64,000 nucleotides of DNA, taken from the NCBI GenBank assembly GCA_028292485.1, contig JAQGMG010000015.1:1-64000 (forward strand), given 5' to 3'. Below the pieces are notes generated by a model. The model made no database searches. It saw only the letters and a list, made by a program, of their open reading frames with translations, and had not been told where the DNA came from. This document shows positions 38,743 to 50,530 of the stretch, in pieces (positions within the stretch are counted from its first letter, which is position 1; each line of letters opens with the position of its first letter). Position numbers and translations under genes: made by a program. Source of the stretch: Rhodocyclales bacterium. Its GTDB lineage: Bacteria; Pseudomonadota; Gammaproteobacteria; Burkholderiales; Rhodocyclaceae.

Positions 38743-38968
38743 TTGTCTTTTGGCAGAAATCGAATTTCCAAACGTGATTTGCCACTCTGCAAGTCAAGTA
38801 CGTAATTCCTTTTTTTGGCAAAACTCTTTGTTAAGTGTGTGTAGATAGCCGTGAGCAGGAGCGTGGTAACGCTCGGGGTGATGTTCTATTCGAAAGCACT
38901 CGGGGCTCTGCAGGCAAAGAAAAACCCGCATGTTGCGGGTTTTAAATTACAGCCATGTTGCCTGAAAG

Positions 38969-39047
<79 letters not shown>

Positions 39048-39160
39048 AAATGCCCGCGACACCGTGGCCGCGGTCCGCTAACTGCGACTCGCCGTACTGA
39101 GTACGGTCCCGCTCGCCGCCTTGTCAGCGGACCGCTCGCTCACGGTCTCACAGGCATTTT
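39048..39160. repeat. Long imperfect hairpin element, copy B
   Basis: Outer arms aaatgcccgcgacaccgtg / cacggtctcacaggcattt and gcggtccgctaac / gtcagcggaccgc; core shared with copy A. Confidence 0.78.
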
Positions 39161-39167
39161 TGAACGG

Positions 39168-41132
39168 TTAGCCCTCTCCGTCGAGAAAGCTGCGTAGCTT
39201 CTCTGAACGACTTGGGTGGCGCAGCTTGCGCAGCGCCTTGGCTTCTATCTGGCGAATGCGTTCGCGCGTGACGTCGAATTGCTTGCCGACTTCTTCAAGC
39301 GTGTGGTCGGTGTTCATTTCGATGCCGAAACGCATGCGCAGGACCTTGGCTTCGCGCGGTGTGAGCGAGTCCAGGATTTCCTTGGTGGTGTCCTTCAGAG
39401 AAGAGTACAGCGCGGCATCGCCAGGCGACAGCGTTGCGGTGTCTTCGATGAAGTCGCCAAGGTGCGAGTCGTCGTCGTCGCCGATCGGCGTTTCCATGGA
39501 GATCGGCTCTTTGCTGATCTTCAAGATTTTGCGGATCTTGTCTTCCGGCATTTCCATCTTGATTGCCAGCGTTGCGGGATCCGGTTCTGCACCGGTTTCC
39601 TGCAAGATCTGACGCGAGATGCGGTTCATCTTGTTGATCGTTTCGATCATGTGAACCGGGATACGGATCGTGCGTGCCTGATCGGCAATCGAACGTGTGA
39701 TTGCCTGCCGAATCCACCAGGTTGCGTAGGTCGAGAACTTGTAGCCGCGACGATATTCGAACTTGTCGACCGCCTTCATCAAACCGATATTGCCTTCCTG
39801 GATCAGATCGAGGAACTGCAGACCGCGGTTGGTGTATTTCTTGGCGATCGAGATCACGAGACGCAGATTGGCCTCGGTCATTTCACGCTTGGCGCGGCGC
39901 ATCTTGGCTTCGCCGGTGGACATCTGCTTGTTGATGTCCTTGAGTTCTTTCAGCGAAATCTGGATGCGGTCTTGCAGGTCGATGAGCTTTTGTTGCTCTT
40001 CGAGAATGGCAGGCTGCATGCGCATCATGGTGGTGACGTTGCCGGCACCGCTGGCGATCTCGGTCTTCAGCCAGTCCATGTTGGTCTCGTTGCCTGGAAA
40101 GACCTTGATGAAGTGCTGGCGCGACATGCCTGAGCGGTCGACGCAAAGCTCGAGAATCTTGCGCTCATGCTTGCGTACGTCTTCCACCATGTGACGCACT
40201 GAGTCGCACAGGTTTTCGGTCACACGTGCCGTGAAGCGGATGTTCAGCAGTTCGGCACAGATCAGATCGTGTGTCTTCTGATAAGTCTTGTCCTGCGTGC
40301 CCTTCTTGGTGAGTGCCGTGATCATCTTGCCGTACAGGCCCTTGATGATTTCAAAGCGTTCCAGAGCGTCGATCTTCAGCTGCAGAAGCGATGCCGACAG
40401 GGCGCCAGCGCCACCGTCGTCTTCCTCTTCTTCGCCTTCTTCCTCGGCTTCTTCTTCGACTTCTTCCGGCTCAGGCTCGGGCGCTTCAACCGCATTCGGG
40501 TCGATCAGGCCGTCGATGAGTTCATCGATGCGCATCTCTTCGCGAGACACCTTGTCGGACATCGCCAGGATTTCTGCAATCGTGGTCGGGCAGGCAGAGA
40601 TTGCCATGACCATGTGTTTGAGGCCATCTTCGATACGCTTGGCGATTTCGATTTCGCCCTCGCGCGTCAGCAGCTCGACGGTGCCCATTTCGCGCATGTA
40701 CATGCGCACCGGATCGGTCGTGCGACCGAACTCGGAATCGACCGTAGACAGCGCCTGTTCGGCTTCGGCCTCGACTTCTTCGTCGACAACGGCCGCAGCG
40801 ACGCCATCCGTCAGCAACAGATCTTCGGCTGCCGGCGCTTCATCGAAGACCTTGATGCCCATGTCATTGAACGTCGAGATGATCGATTCGATCTGCTCGG
40901 CGTCGACCATTTCGTCGGGAAGGTGATCGTTGACCTCGGCGTACGTCAGGTAGCCACGGTCCTTGCCCAGCGCAATGAGTGTCTTGAGGCGGGTGCGGCG
41001 GACTTCTGCGTCGTCACCACTAGCAACGAGGTCTGCGGCAATGCGCAGTTCTTTCTTCTCTTTCGCTTTCGACGTTTTTGCTTTGGGAATAGCTTTGGTG
41101 GCTACTGTGGCGGAGGTTTTTTCCTTGGCCAT
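39168..41132 (-). CDS. rpoD: RNA polymerase primary sigma factor (sigma-70)
   Basis: [55 protein letters not shown]-terminal sigma region 4. Confidence 0.98.
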   Translation of the reverse strand: MAKEKTSATVATKAIPKAKTSKAKEKKELRIAADLVASGDDAEVRRTRLKTLIALGKDRGYLTYAEVNDHLPDEMVDAEQIESIISTFNDMGIKVFDEAPAAEDLLLTDGVAAAVVDEEVEAEAEQALSTVDSEFGRTTDPVRMYMREMGTVELLTREGEIEIAKRIEDGLKHMVMAISACPTTIAEILAMSDKVSREEMRIDELIDGLIDPNAVEAPEPEPEEVEEEAEEEGEEEEDDGGAGALSASLLQLKIDALERFEIIKGLYGKMITALTKKGTQDKTYQKTHDLICAELLNIRFTARVTENLCDSVRHMVEDVRKHERKILELCVDRSGMSRQHFIKVFPGNETNMDWLKTEIASGAGNVTTMMRMQPAILEEQQKLIDLQDRIQISLKELKDINKQMSTGEAKMRRAKREMTEANLRLVISIAKKYTNRGLQFLDLIQEGNIGLMKAVDKFEYRRGYKFSTYATWWIRQAITRSIADQARTIRIPVHMIETINKMNRISRQILQETGAEPDPATLAIKMEMPEDKIRKILKISKEPISMETPIGDDDDSHLGDFIEDTATLSPGDAALYSSLKDTTKEILDSLTPREAKVLRMRFGIEMNTDHTLEEVGKQFDVTRERIRQIEAKALRKLRHPSRSEKLRSFLDGEG

Positions 41133-41221
41133 GCGGGTCCTCTGGGCGTGCGCTCAGGTCAAGTCTGAGTATTGGGGTCTCAGTACGATTGAGGGTGAGC
41201 AGGGAAACAGATAAGTATATG

Positions 41222-42982
41222 TTAGACAGGGGGTTTCTGTCCAGACTTGAGCGTTTGTTTATGTTGCTGAAGCTCTATTAGTCGGCGCATTTCCTCAGAA
41301 TTCAAGGGGCCAACAGCAGAGCGTTGCGTAAGTGCTTTGATCTCCTGATCCACCGCATTGCGGCGAAGTGTGCGAAAAGTGTCCGCGAATACGTCTGCCG
41401 CATCTTCCTCGCCCACATGCTCCTCATCAGATGTCGTGAGCAGGTCGGCGATAAGATTGCGACGCCCTGCATCCGCCTGGCTCTCAAACAAGGCACTCAG
41501 CGATATGACTGTGCCGGATTGAGCGCGTTCGCGGAGTAATTCCAGCACTTCGCGTTCCGTGTCATCGGGTATCAACAAGACGACGTCTTCGGGCACTTGA
41601 ACGCATAGTTCAGGCCGTGCGCACAACAGGCGGAGTAGCTGGCGCGTCAATGTCACAACGCTTTGGCGCTCCAGCCTGCGTGGAGCGGGGCGGCCCTTCT
41701 TGCCCGGCTCCATGCCGAGCGCGCGTTCAACTTCGGCAACGTCCATTTCAGCAAGGTCGGCCAGCGATCGCACTGTTTGCGCGCGGAGGATGGGGGCTGA
41801 CATCCGCGGCACCCAATCCTTGGCTTCAAAGACCAGGCGGGCGCGTCCTTCGGCAGTCGATAAATCGAGATCGCTACGCAGCTCACGCAACAGAAAATCG
41901 GTGAGCGGTGTTGCCTCGTTGAGTGCGCGTTGAAACGCGATCAGGCCTTCCTCGCGGATATAGCTGTCCGGGTCATGCTCGGCAGACAGGAAGAGAAAGC
42001 GCACGGCACGGTCATCAGCAAGATGCTCGATGCTCGCCTCCAGCGCCCGGCGCGCTGCCTTGCGTCCCGCCTTGTCACCGTCGAAGCAGAACACCACACG
42101 CTCGGCCTGGCGAAACAGTTTCTGGATGTGCGTCGCCGTGGTGGCTGTGCCCAGCGTGGCTACTGCGGCACCAAAGCCGAACTGCGCCAGCGCGACAACG
42201 TCCATGTAGCCTTCAGTGACAACCACGGTATTGCTTTCGCGAATCGACTGCCGCGCCTGATGCAAACCGTAAAGTTCACGTCCTTTCTCGAACAAGGGCG
42301 TTTCAGGCGAATTGAGATATTTGGGCTCACCCTGACCCAGCACGCGACCGCCGAAACCGATGATGTTGCCGCGCTGATCGTGAATCGGAAACATCACGCG
42401 ATCACGGAATCGGTCGTAGCGTCGCCCCGCATCGTTGGTGATGACGAGACCTCCTTCGACGAGAGCGGGCTGCTCGTACTGCTCGCCAAAGACGCTGCGT
42501 AGCCCCTGCCAGCCTTCGGGCGCATAGCCAATGCCATAGCGTGCCGCGATTTCGCCGGTAAGGCCACGGCTCTTCAGGTAGTCGATGGCTTTCGGCGATC
42601 CCTTGAGTTGCTCGCGGTAAAACCTGGCCGCGCGCGCGGTTATTTCCAGTAGAGACTGGCTTTGTGCCTGCCTTGCCGGATCGGGACGATCTTCCTCGGG
42701 TACCTGCAAGCCAACTTGCTGCGCGAGTTCCTTGATGGCATCGGGAAAAGAAACGCCTGCGTACTCCATGAGAAAGCCGATGGCTGTGCCATGTGCGCCG
42801 CAGCCGAAGCAGTGATAGAACTGCTTGGTCGGGCTGACAGTGAAGCTCGGTGATTTCTCGTTATGAAACGGGCAACAGGCAGAGTAATTCGCACCGCCTT
42901 TTTTCAGCGGCACGTGGCGCTCTATCAGGTCGACGATATCGACCCGCGCCAGAACGTCCTGGACGAATGACTCCGGAATCAT
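41222..42982 (-). CDS. dnaG: DNA primase
   Basis: CPFHNEKSPSFTVSPTKQFYHCFGCG zinc finger, TOPRIM EGYMDVVAL. Confidence 0.97.
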   Translation of the reverse strand: MIPESFVQDVLARVDIVDLIERHVPLKKGGANYSACCPFHNEKSPSFTVSPTKQFYHCFGCGAHGTAIGFLMEYAGVSFPDAIKELAQQVGLQVPEEDRPDPARQAQSQSLLEITARAARFYREQLKGSPKAIDYLKSRGLTGEIAARYGIGYAPEGWQGLRSVFGEQYEQPALVEGGLVITNDAGRRYDRFRDRVMFPIHDQRGNIIGFGGRVLGQGEPKYLNSPETPLFEKGRELYGLHQARQSIRESNTVVVTEGYMDVVALAQFGFGAAVATLGTATTATHIQKLFRQAERVVFCFDGDKAGRKAARRALEASIEHLADDRAVRFLFLSAEHDPDSYIREEGLIAFQRALNEATPLTDFLLRELRSDLDLSTAEGRARLVFEAKDWVPRMSAPILRAQTVRSLADLAEMDVAEVERALGMEPGKKGRPAPRRLERQSVVTLTRQLLRLLCARPELCVQVPEDVVLLIPDDTEREVLELLRERAQSGTVISLSALFESQADAGRRNLIADLLTTSDEEHVGEEDAADVFADTFRTLRRNAVDQEIKALTQRSAVGPLNSEEMRRLIELQQHKQTLKSGQKPPV

Positions 42983-43012
42983 TCCCGCGCGGCCCCGTTT
43001 TTAGCTCTGTTG

Positions 43013-43459
43013 TTACTTGGCGAGAGCGGCTTTGATCTTGGCGGAGACCTGCGCCATGTCGGCACGGCCGGCAAGGCGTGGCTTCAATGCCGCCATCATT
43101 TTGCCCATGTCGGCCGGGACGGATGCACCCGTTTCTGCGATGGCGGCTTGCACGGCTGCGTCAATCTCGGCTTCCGACAGACCGGCTGGCATGTAGGCCG
43201 ACAGCACTTCGATTTCCTGGCGCTCGATGGCCGCCAGGTCTTCGCGCTTGGCGGCTTCGTATTGCGTCACCGAGTCGCGGCGTTGCTTGAGCAGCTTATC
43301 GATAATGACGACGGTCATCGCGTCATCCACCACGATGCGTTCGTCGACTTCCTTTTGTTTGATCGCGGCGAGCAACAAGCGAATGGCGGACAGGCGCACC
43401 GTTTCCTTGGCGCGCATGGCTGTCTTCATGTCTTCGGTGATGCGTTCTTTGAGGGACAT
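43013..43459 (-). CDS. GatB/YqeY family protein
   Basis: MSLKERITEDMKTAMRAKETVRLSAIRLLLAAIKQKEVD; between rpsU and dnaG. Confidence 0.93.
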   Translation of the reverse strand: MSLKERITEDMKTAMRAKETVRLSAIRLLLAAIKQKEVDERIVVDDAMTVVIIDKLLKQRRDSVTQYEAAKREDLAAIERQEIEVLSAYMPAGLSEAEIDAAVQAAIAETGASVPADMGKMMAALKPRLAGRADMAQVSAKIKAALAK

Positions 43460-43521
43460 GGCGAATTTCCAGGTGATCAACACGAAAGTGACAACTAAGT
43501 AGAGGCGCTCTAAACAACAAA

Positions 43522-43547
43522 ACCCGGCCGCCCAAAGGGCGCCGGGT
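43522..43547 (-). terminator. Hairpin terminator downstream of rpsU
   Basis: Minus strand acccggcgccctttgggcggccgggtttt. Confidence 0.65.
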
Positions 43548-43589
43548 CTTGCATAAAGCTAGTGCTGCCGCGCCTTGAGGCGCAGGCAA

Positions 43590-43802
43590 TCAGTACAGCT
43601 TCGGCGGCAGAGTCTGGCTGCGCAGGCGCTTGTGCAGGCGCTTCACGGCAGCAGCCTTCTTGCGCTTGCGCTCGGAAGTCGGCTTTTCGTAGAACTCACG
43701 TGCGCGGAGGTCGGTCAGCACGCCGGACTTTTCGATCGTGCGCTTGAAGCGGCGGATGGCAACTTCAAACGGTTCGTTTTCTTTGAGACGTACACCAGGC
43801 AT
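43590..43802 (-). CDS. rpsU: 30S ribosomal protein S21
   Basis: [29 protein letters not shown]...[21 protein letters not shown]. Confidence 0.97.
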   Translation of the reverse strand: MPGVRLKENEPFEVAIRRFKRTIEKSGVLTDLRAREFYEKPTSERKRKKAAAVKRLHKRLRSQTLPPKLY

Positions 43803-43935
43803 TCGTCAGGTTCCTTGCTGGGTTGCTTGTCGGAAACATCATGATTTCCGAAGAGTCGGCGATGTTACTACGTCCTTCCCGGTTTTCCAAGTCCACCGGG
43901 AAAGATCGGACACGTAGTGTTGTAGACTGCCGGCC

Positions 43936-44970
43936 ATGAGCCCGCAAGATCTTGTTTTAGGCATTGAAACCTCCTGCGACGAAACCGGCATTGGCCTTTA
44001 CGATCTCGCCCGGCGTCGTCTGGTGGCGCATCGGGTATTTTCGCAGATCGACATGCACGCTGCCTATGGTGGCGTGGTGCCCGAGCTTGCTTCGCGCGAT
44101 CACGTGCGCCGTATCGTGCCGCTGATTCGCGAGACGCTTGGTGCGGCACAAGCTGAGTTGAGTGATCTTGTCGCCGTCGGTTACACGACCGGGCCGGGAC
44201 TGGCTGGCGCCCTGCTTGTTGGTGCAAGCATCGCGGAAGCATTGGCGATGGCATTGGGCATCCCGGCCATCCCCGTGCACCACCTTGAAGGTCATCTGCT
44301 GTCGCCGCTTTTGGCCAGCGAGCCGCCGCAATTTCCCTTTGTCGCTTTACTTGTCTCTGGCGGTCACACACAGCTCATGAGTGTCGCCGGTGTCGGCAAC
44401 TATGTGCTGCTCGGCGAAAGCGTGGATGACGCGGCAGGGGAGGCTTTCGACAAGACAGGCAAGTTGCTGGGGCTTGGCTATCCCGGCGGTCCTGCCATGG
44501 CGAAGCTCGCTGCGGGTGGTGTCGCTGGGCGTTTTCGCTTGCCGCGACCGATGCTCAAGTCGGGTGATTTGCAGTTCAGTTTCAGCGGCCTGAAGACAGC
44601 CGTGCTGACGGCCACGCAGCAACCGGACTACAGCGCGGAGCGGGCGCCGGATCTCGCCGCAGAGTTTCAGGAAGCAGTCGTCGACGTGCTGTGCGGCAAG
44701 GCGTTGGCGGCTCTCAAGCAGACTGGTCTGCAGCGCCTTGTGGTTGCCGGCGGCGTGGGCGCCAATACACGATTGCGGGAGCAACTGATCACCGCCGTGT
44801 CGCGCAGCGGTGGACGCGTGTATTTTCCGGAGCTGGAATTCTGTTCCGACAATGGTGCAATGATCGCTTTGGCTGCCGCCATGCGTATCGAGGCTGGAAT
44901 CGCTGAAGCCACGAGTAATGGCGCGTTTGCGATCCGCCCGCGGTGGCCGCTTGATCAGGCCTGCGCCTGA
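43936..44970 (+). CDS. tsaD: tRNA N6-adenosine threonylcarbamoyltransferase
   Basis: [39 protein letters not shown]. Confidence 0.97.
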   Translation: MSPQDLVLGIETSCDETGIGLYDLARRRLVAHRVFSQIDMHAAYGGVVPELASRDHVRRIVPLIRETLGAAQAELSDLVAVGYTTGPGLAGALLVGASIAEALAMALGIPAIPVHHLEGHLLSPLLASEPPQFPFVALLVSGGHTQLMSVAGVGNYVLLGESVDDAAGEAFDKTGKLLGLGYPGGPAMAKLAAGGVAGRFRLPRPMLKSGDLQFSFSGLKTAVLTATQQPDYSAERAPDLAAEFQEAVVDVLCGKALAALKQTGLQRLVVAGGVGANTRLREQLITAVSRSGGRVYFPELEFCSDNGAMIALAAAMRIEAGIAEATSNGAFAIRPRWPLDQACA

Positions 44971-45608
44971 TCCTCTGCTGACGTTCTTTTCTTCCCGATT
45001 CGTCCTTCCTGTCCCGCAAGCAATTTGCCGATATTGGCCTTGTGTCGCCAGATCATGATTGCCGCCATCACGACCACGGCCCCCGTCCACGTATCGTTGC
45101 CGGTAAGCCAGACAGTCAGGAAAGGTGCCGCTATCGCCGCGCTGAGTGCGGCAAGCGAGGAGTATCGCGTGACAAATGCGACGAGCAGCCATACAGCGAT
45201 TGTTGCCGCGCCTAACGGGAGGTAAATGCCGAAGAGAACACCTGCCGCAGTGGCAACACCTTTGCCACCGCGAAACCGCAGGAATACCGAAAACACATGT
45301 CCGAGGAAGACAGCAATGGCGATACCGGCGAGTGCCTGCGCGGAGAAGCCAAGCACCGGCACCAACGCCTTGGCGAGCGCTACGACAAACAGGCCTTTGG
45401 CGGCATCGCCCAACAGGGTCAGGATGGCAGCCAGCTTGTTGCCGCTGCGCAGTACGTTGGTGGCCCCCGGATTGCCGGAGCCGTAGCTGCGTGGGTCGTT
45501 CAAGCCCATGGCTTTGGAAACAATGACGGCAAACGGCAAGGAGCCGATGAGGAAGGCGGCCAGCAGGCTTAGAATGGTGGCCGCCGGCGTAGCAAGAGAA
45601 GTGATCAT
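44955..45608 (-). CDS. plsY: Glycerol-3-phosphate acyltransferase PlsY
   Basis: [46 protein letters not shown]. Confidence 0.95.
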   Translation of the reverse strand: MITSLATPAATILSLLAAFLIGSLPFAVIVSKAMGLNDPRSYGSGNPGATNVLRSGNKLAAILTLLGDAAKGLFVVALAKALVPVLGFSAQALAGIAIAVFLGHVFSVFLRFRGGKGVATAAGVLFGIYLPLGAATIAVWLLVAFVTRYSSLAALSAAIAAPFLTVWLTGNDTWTGAVVVMAAIMIWRHKANIGKLLAGQEGRIGKKRTSAEDQAQA

Positions 45609-45703
45609 TATGTTTATGTCATCATGTTCTGGTGGCGGTCCGGCAAGCATTGGCGGGACCAGGGAATGACGGTCTGACAGCCTAAAACACGGGGAAAGAA
45701 AGC

Positions 45704-46096
45704 ATGGATTTCATTTTTGTCGAAGGCCTTCAGCTGGATGCGCGAGTGGGCATTTATCCGCGCGAAAAGGCCGCGCCCCAAACTATCGAGATCAATCTGA
45801 GCTTCGGTATGCCCGGTGCGGCTGCAGAGCGTGATCATATCGCCGATACCATCGACTACGACAAAGTCGTCACGCGCATCCGCGAATTATTGCTGGCTCA
45901 ACATTTCAATTTGCTGGAAACGCTGGGAGAGTTTCTCGTCAAGATAGTCCTTGATGAGTTTGGCGCACCTTGGGCACGTATATCGGTTGCGAAACTCGGC
46001 GTGGTGCAAGACGTGCGCCGTGTCGGCGTTTATATCGAACGCGCCCGCGACGGATTCAGTACTCCACCATGGACCGCTGGCAGCAACCCCATTTGA
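45704..46096 (+). CDS. folB: Dihydroneopterin aldolase
   Basis: [42 protein letters not shown]. Confidence 0.93.
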   Translation: MDFIFVEGLQLDARVGIYPREKAAPQTIEINLSFGMPGAAAERDHIADTIDYDKVVTRIRELLLAQHFNLLETLGEFLVKIVLDEFGAPWARISVAKLGVVQDVRRVGVYIERARDGFSTPPWTAGSNPI

Positions 46097-46147
46097 GTTT
46101 GAATTGAACTATGTCGAAAGACATAAGCTGGCATTGGCAACAGAATA

Positions 46148-46189
46148 AAAAAGCCGCGCAAGTTTGACCTTGCGCGGCTTTTTTTGCCC
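46148..46189. terminator. Bidirectional hairpin terminator between folB and the H-NS-like gene
   Basis: aaaaaagccgcgcaagtttgaccttgcgcggcttttttt. Confidence 0.9.
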
Positions 46190-46198
46190 ACGGATTTT

Positions 46199-46546
46199 CT
46201 AGATCAACAGATCGGTGATCGACTTGCCCGAAGCGACATAGCCAGCTACCCACAGCGGCTGGCGGCCGCGGCCGGTCCATGTCTGCGCAGCGTCGGCGGG
46301 GTTGCGGTACTTTGGCGCGACCTTGCCCTTGCTGCCACGTGTCTTTTTCGGCGCCGCTTTGCGTGCAACCTTGGGCTCTTTCTTGGCACCAAGCAATTCG
46401 CTAAGTGGCACGCCAGCTTCGGCGGCAAGTTTCTGTACTTTCTTGAGCAGATCGCGTTTTGAATTCACCGAGCGGCGTGCGATTTCCGCTTCAATGCGGG
46501 TCTTCTGACGTTTGAGTTCAGTAAGCGAAAGCTTGTTCAGTTCCAT
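46199..46546 (-). CDS. H-NS histone family protein
   Basis: Basic 115-aa protein with C-terminal KYRNPADAAQTWTGRGRQPLWV H-NS DNA-binding motif. Confidence 0.95.
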   Translation of the reverse strand: MELNKLSLTELKRQKTRIEAEIARRSVNSKRDLLKKVQKLAAEAGVPLSELLGAKKEPKVARKAAPKKTRGSKGKVAPKYRNPADAAQTWTGRGRQPLWVAGYVASGKSITDLLI

Positions 46547-46725
46547 GTCATTCCTCGTCCGGATTAATTTGTGCCAGGAGATAAAATATTTTGAATGCTA
46601 GCCCTACCGTAGGGGATCAATGCTAATTGGCGCATCTTTTTTTGCGCATTGTCGAACAAATATCTTCAAAACGCAAAGTATTCTCTGAGGAGCACTATTT
46701 TGCCGCCAGGTATTAAAGCGTGTGC

Positions 46726-47646
46726 TTATCCGCGTGGGTGATGTTGGGCGTGGAGTTTTTTCAGACGCTCACTTGCGACATGTGTATATATTTGTGTCGT
46801 GGATATGTCGGAATGACCCAATAGCAGCTGTACGACGCGCAGATCGGCGCCGTGATTGAGCAAGTGCGTGGCAAAGGCGTGACGTAGCGTGTGCGGCGAT
46901 ATATTGGCGGGGCTAATCCCGGCCTGAATGGCGTGGCGCTTCACAATTTGCCAGAACATCTGTCGACTCATGGCATTGCCGAAACGATTCAGGAAAACGG
47001 CTTCACAGGGTTTATTCAAAAGGACGACGCGCGCTGTCGTCAGATAGCGGTTGATCCACTCGATCGCCCATTCTCCGAGTGGTACCAAGCGCTCCTTGCT
47101 GCCTTTGCCGATCACGCGCACCAGGCCGGATTGCAAGTCCATTTCAAATATCTTGAGCTCGACGAGCTCCGAGACTCGCAGGCCGGTCGCATATATCGTT
47201 TCAAACATCGCACGATCCCGCAGGCCTTGCGGCGTATTGATATCCGGTGCGGCAAGCAATGCCTCCACCTGCACTTCGCTGAGGATTTTGGGGAATCTCT
47301 GTGGCGCGATCGGAGAATCGGTCTGTACCGTCGGGTCCAGCGCTATCCGATTCTCGGCCAGCTGCATGCGATAGAAACGGCGCAGTGCTGCCAGCATCCT
47401 GCGCTGCGTCGTGGCGCGCCTGGTACTGCTTAATTCGCCGAGATACCGGGCGATGTCAGCACTGCCGGCATCAAGTAGTGAGCGTTGTCGCTGCGCGAGC
47501 CAGGTTGCAAATAACGAGATGTCAGACCGATAAGCATCAAGTGTATTTTTTGATAATCCGTCCTGCAGCCAAAGCGTATCGGCAAATTCATCAATATTGG
47601 CAGAATCGATTAATGATAATTGCAAATGTTCGACAGCTTTATTCAC
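46726..47646 (-). CDS. xerD: Site-specific tyrosine recombinase XerD
   Basis: ATGLRVSEL, GKGSKERLVPLG, HTLRHAFATHLLNHGADLRVVQLLLGHSDISTTQIYTHV. Confidence 0.93.
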   Translation of the reverse strand: MNKAVEHLQLSLIDSANIDEFADTLWLQDGLSKNTLDAYRSDISLFATWLAQRQRSLLDAGSADIARYLGELSSTRRATTQRRMLAALRRFYRMQLAENRIALDPTVQTDSPIAPQRFPKILSEVQVEALLAAPDINTPQGLRDRAMFETIYATGLRVSELVELKIFEMDLQSGLVRVIGKGSKERLVPLGEWAIEWINRYLTTARVVLLNKPCEAVFLNRFGNAMSRQMFWQIVKRHAIQAGISPANISPHTLRHAFATHLLNHGADLRVVQLLLGHSDISTTQIYTHVASERLKKLHAQHHPRG

Positions 47647-48194
47647 AAGACACCTTCGTGCCTGAGTAACCAGCGCTTTGTTTCCAGCAGCCAGCCGTCG
47701 CTGGCATTGGCGAAACCGCCTAGTCCGGTTTTGGCAACGACGCGATGACAAGGCACGATAATTGGAAAGGGATTTGCGCCGCAAGCTTGTCCGATCGCGC
47801 GCGGCGTACCGCCAGCTTCACGACTCAATTCACCGTACGTTCGAATTTCGCCGAAAGGAATACTGGCAATCGCTTGCCACGTACGGCGCTGGAAAGGTGT
47901 GCCCTGCGGTGCCAATGCGAATTCGAACTGATATGCGGGATTTGTGAGCCAGTGCATCAATGCCTGCTCGACTGATTTCACGAGATCGACATGCGCCCCT
48001 GTCGCAGCCATCAGTGGCGTGTCCGGCGCCAGGAAGGTGAGCGCGCTGAGATGCATTGCCGCATCTGCACTAATGCCCAGCCGACAGCAGGGCAGCGGCA
48101 ATATGGCAGCGTAATTGGCGGCGGGCGTGGAGCGGGGAATGGTAGACAAAGGCTGCTGGCTGCAATAAGGCTGCAATTGTAAGAGGCGTGGCAA
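47643..48194 (-). CDS. ogt: Methylated-DNA--protein-cysteine methyltransferase
   Basis: GTPFQRRTWQAIASIPFGEIRTYGELS, IIVPCHRVV active-site motif. Confidence 0.94.
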   Translation of the reverse strand: MPRLLQLQPYCSQQPLSTIPRSTPAANYAAILPLPCCRLGISADAAMHLSALTFLAPDTPLMAATGAHVDLVKSVEQALMHWLTNPAYQFEFALAPQGTPFQRRTWQAIASIPFGEIRTYGELSREAGGTPRAIGQACGANPFPIIVPCHRVVAKTGLGGFANASDGWLLETKRWLLRHEGVL

Positions 48195-48791
48195 TCAGCT
48201 CTTGCCCGAAAGTTTTTCCTTGATATCAGCTTGTACAGGGGAATTGCCAAGCCAGATGCGTAGCAGCGCCTGGTAAAAATCTTCGCCCGCAATATCGCTG
48301 CCTTTTTGCTCGCTGCCAAGCATCAGGCGCGTGCCGCTTGCAGGCAAATAGTCGAGGCGAATCACGGTTTTTTCGGGCGCTTTGCCGATTGATAGCATGA
48401 CGGCGCGAAAGCGTTCGATGCGTGCCGCGAGTTTGCTCAGCTCCGCTTCGGTCTGATTGGCGCTCAGCGCTTCCAGGAAAGCATCGGCGAGTTGTTCGGC
48501 GGTCAATTCGCGCAAGGTGACGATCTGGATGCGGCGTGGGCCTTTGCTCGCCAGCACTGCGTCGGCGCCCTCAGCTCTTTGCGGCAGGTACAGGCCGATG
48601 GCGTAGACCTTGAAGAACAGCTTGGTGCGCACACCGGCGCCGTTGAGTTGCAGCTCACTGCCAGCAAGGCTCGTCTTGTCGTCGAAATACGTGCCAGCGA
48701 TATCGAGTGCACGGGCCGGTAACGCGCTGACAAGGGTCAGGAGCAGCGCTAGCAGCACGTAGACGAAGGGGCGTGGAACGATGGAATTCAT
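48195..48791 (-). CDS. Chalcone isomerase-like family protein, secreted
   Basis: Signal peptide; LQLNGAGVRTKLFFKVYAIGLYLPQ. Confidence 0.85.
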   Translation of the reverse strand: MNSIVPRPFVYVLLALLLTLVSALPARALDIAGTYFDDKTSLAGSELQLNGAGVRTKLFFKVYAIGLYLPQRAEGADAVLASKGPRRIQIVTLRELTAEQLADAFLEALSANQTEAELSKLAARIERFRAVMLSIGKAPEKTVIRLDYLPASGTRLMLGSEQKGSDIAGEDFYQALLRIWLGNSPVQADIKEKLSGKS

Positions 48792-48891
48792 GAGACCTCC
48801 TGTACGCGTCCGCATCAAGACGCCTGGTCCATTGTTCGGTAAAGTGCTCCGGCTGCCAAGTCGCGACAGACCCTATGAATCGGACCGGGCG

Positions 48892-49110
48892 TCAGGGCGC
48901 TGCCCAGCAGTTGAAGATGCCGACGCACAGCAAGGCAATGCCGGTCCACCACATGATGCCGCCAGGGGACCGCATGTATTGGTGCGCTTCGGTGAAGGGC
49001 GCGAAGGTGAAGAAGGCGTAACCCTCTTTGCGGAAAAAACTCCACGCCGTGAGGGGTAGCGCCAGCCCGACAATGACAAGTACGATGCCGAGAGTTTGCG
49101 TATCGATCAT
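48892..49110 (-). CDS. Small membrane protein, hypothetical
   Basis: 72 aa with two hydrophobic segments, between the chalcone isomerase-like gene and proA. Confidence 0.6.
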   Translation of the reverse strand: MIDTQTLGIVLVIVGLALPLTAWSFFRKEGYAFFTFAPFTEAHQYMRSPGGIMWWTGIALLCVGIFNCWAAP

Positions 49111-49121
49111 TTTTCTTCGCT

Positions 49122-50399
49122 CTATTTGCGAACTTCGCCGTTGCCGAACACGATCCATTTCTGCGAAGTCAGGCCTTCGAGCCCGACCGGACCGCGCGCG
49201 TGGATCTTGTCTGTGGAAATGCCGATCTCGGCACCGAGGCCGTATTCAAAACCATCGGCAAAGCGTGTCGAGGCATTCACCATGACCGACGCGGAATCCA
49301 CCTCGCGCAGGAAGCGCATGGTCTTGGTGTAGTTCTCGGTGACGATGGCGTCGGTGTGTTGCGAGCTGTAGGTGTTGATGTGTTCGATGGCCGCATCGAT
49401 GCCGTCGACGATTTTCACGGCGATGATCGGAGCGAGGTATTCCTCGAACCAGTCCTGTTCCGTCGCCGCTTGCAGTTTGTCCTGCGCAATGCCCGCTTCG
49501 CGCAGAATGGCCAGAGACGCCTCGCAGGCGCGCATTTGCACGCCCTTGTCGGCCAGCATCTTGCCGATAGCGGGCAGAAACTGTTTGGCGACGCTGCGCG
49601 CGATCAGCAGCGATTCGGCGGTATTGCAGGTGCCATAGCGTTGGGTTTTCGAGTTCTCGACGATGGGAATGACCTTGGCTGCGTCGGCATCGTCGTCGAT
49701 GTAAACGTGGCAGTTGCCGTCGAGATGCTTGATGACAGGAACGCGCGCATCCTTGCTGATGCGCTCGATCAGCCCTCTGCCGCCGCGTGGCACGATGACA
49801 TCGACATACTGCGGCATGGTGATGAGTTCGCCGACGGCCGCACGGTCGGTCGTTTCGATGACCTGTACCGCTGTCTCCGGCAAGCCGGCGCTAGCAAGGC
49901 CGGCACGCACGCAGGCGGCGATGGCCTGGTTGCAATGCAGCGCTTCCTTGCCACCACGCAGGATGGCGGCATTGCCGCTCTTCAGGCACAAACCGGCAGC
50001 ATCGGCCGTCACGTTGGGGCGAGCCTCATAGATGATGCCGATCACGCCAAGCGGCACGCGCATATGCCCGACCTGGATGCCCGAAGGACGACGTTTTACA
50101 TTGGTGATCTCGCCGACCGGGTCGGGCAGGGCGGCGATCTGCTCGAGACCTTGCGCCATGCTCTCGACGCCCTTGGCGGTTAGCGTCAGGCGATCGATGA
50201 GGGCGGCTTCGAGACCGTCGGCACGCGCCTGGGCGAGATCGAGTTCGTTGGCGGCGAGCAGCTCTGCCTGATGCGCGCGAATCTGCGCGGCCATGGCTAG
50301 AAGGGCGCGGTCTTTCGCGTCGGTCGAGGCGGCCGCGATCAGACGCGATGCTGCACGCGCCTGCTTGCCAACCTGTTCCATGTATTGCTTGATGTCCAT
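49122..50399 (-). CDS. proA: Gamma-glutamyl phosphate reductase
   Basis: [59 protein letters not shown]. Confidence 0.97.
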   Translation of the reverse strand: MDIKQYMEQVGKQARAASRLIAAASTDAKDRALLAMAAQIRAHQAELLAANELDLAQARADGLEAALIDRLTLTAKGVESMAQGLEQIAALPDPVGEITNVKRRPSGIQVGHMRVPLGVIGIIYEARPNVTADAAGLCLKSGNAAILRGGKEALHCNQAIAACVRAGLASAGLPETAVQVIETTDRAAVGELITMPQYVDVIVPRGGRGLIERISKDARVPVIKHLDGNCHVYIDDDADAAKVIPIVENSKTQRYGTCNTAESLLIARSVAKQFLPAIGKMLADKGVQMRACEASLAILREAGIAQDKLQAATEQDWFEEYLAPIIAVKIVDGIDAAIEHINTYSSQHTDAIVTENYTKTMRFLREVDSASVMVNASTRFADGFEYGLGAEIGISTDKIHARGPVGLEGLTSQKWIVFGNGEVRK

Positions 50400-50530
50400 G
50401 ATGACTGGTGCTTACGAGTGTTTTGCAGAATGTACTGCCTATGTGGGGCGTTGCCCGGTTTCTTCAATTAGAGCATCGCTGCGGCATGGATTCAAAGCCT
50501 TCCGTACTTTGTCATGCCGGGCTAACCCGT

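Noticed and set aside
46726-47646. Tyrosine recombinase as sign of a genomic island
   Set aside because: It looks like chromosomal XerD; neighbours are housekeeping genes and no att-like direct repeats were seen
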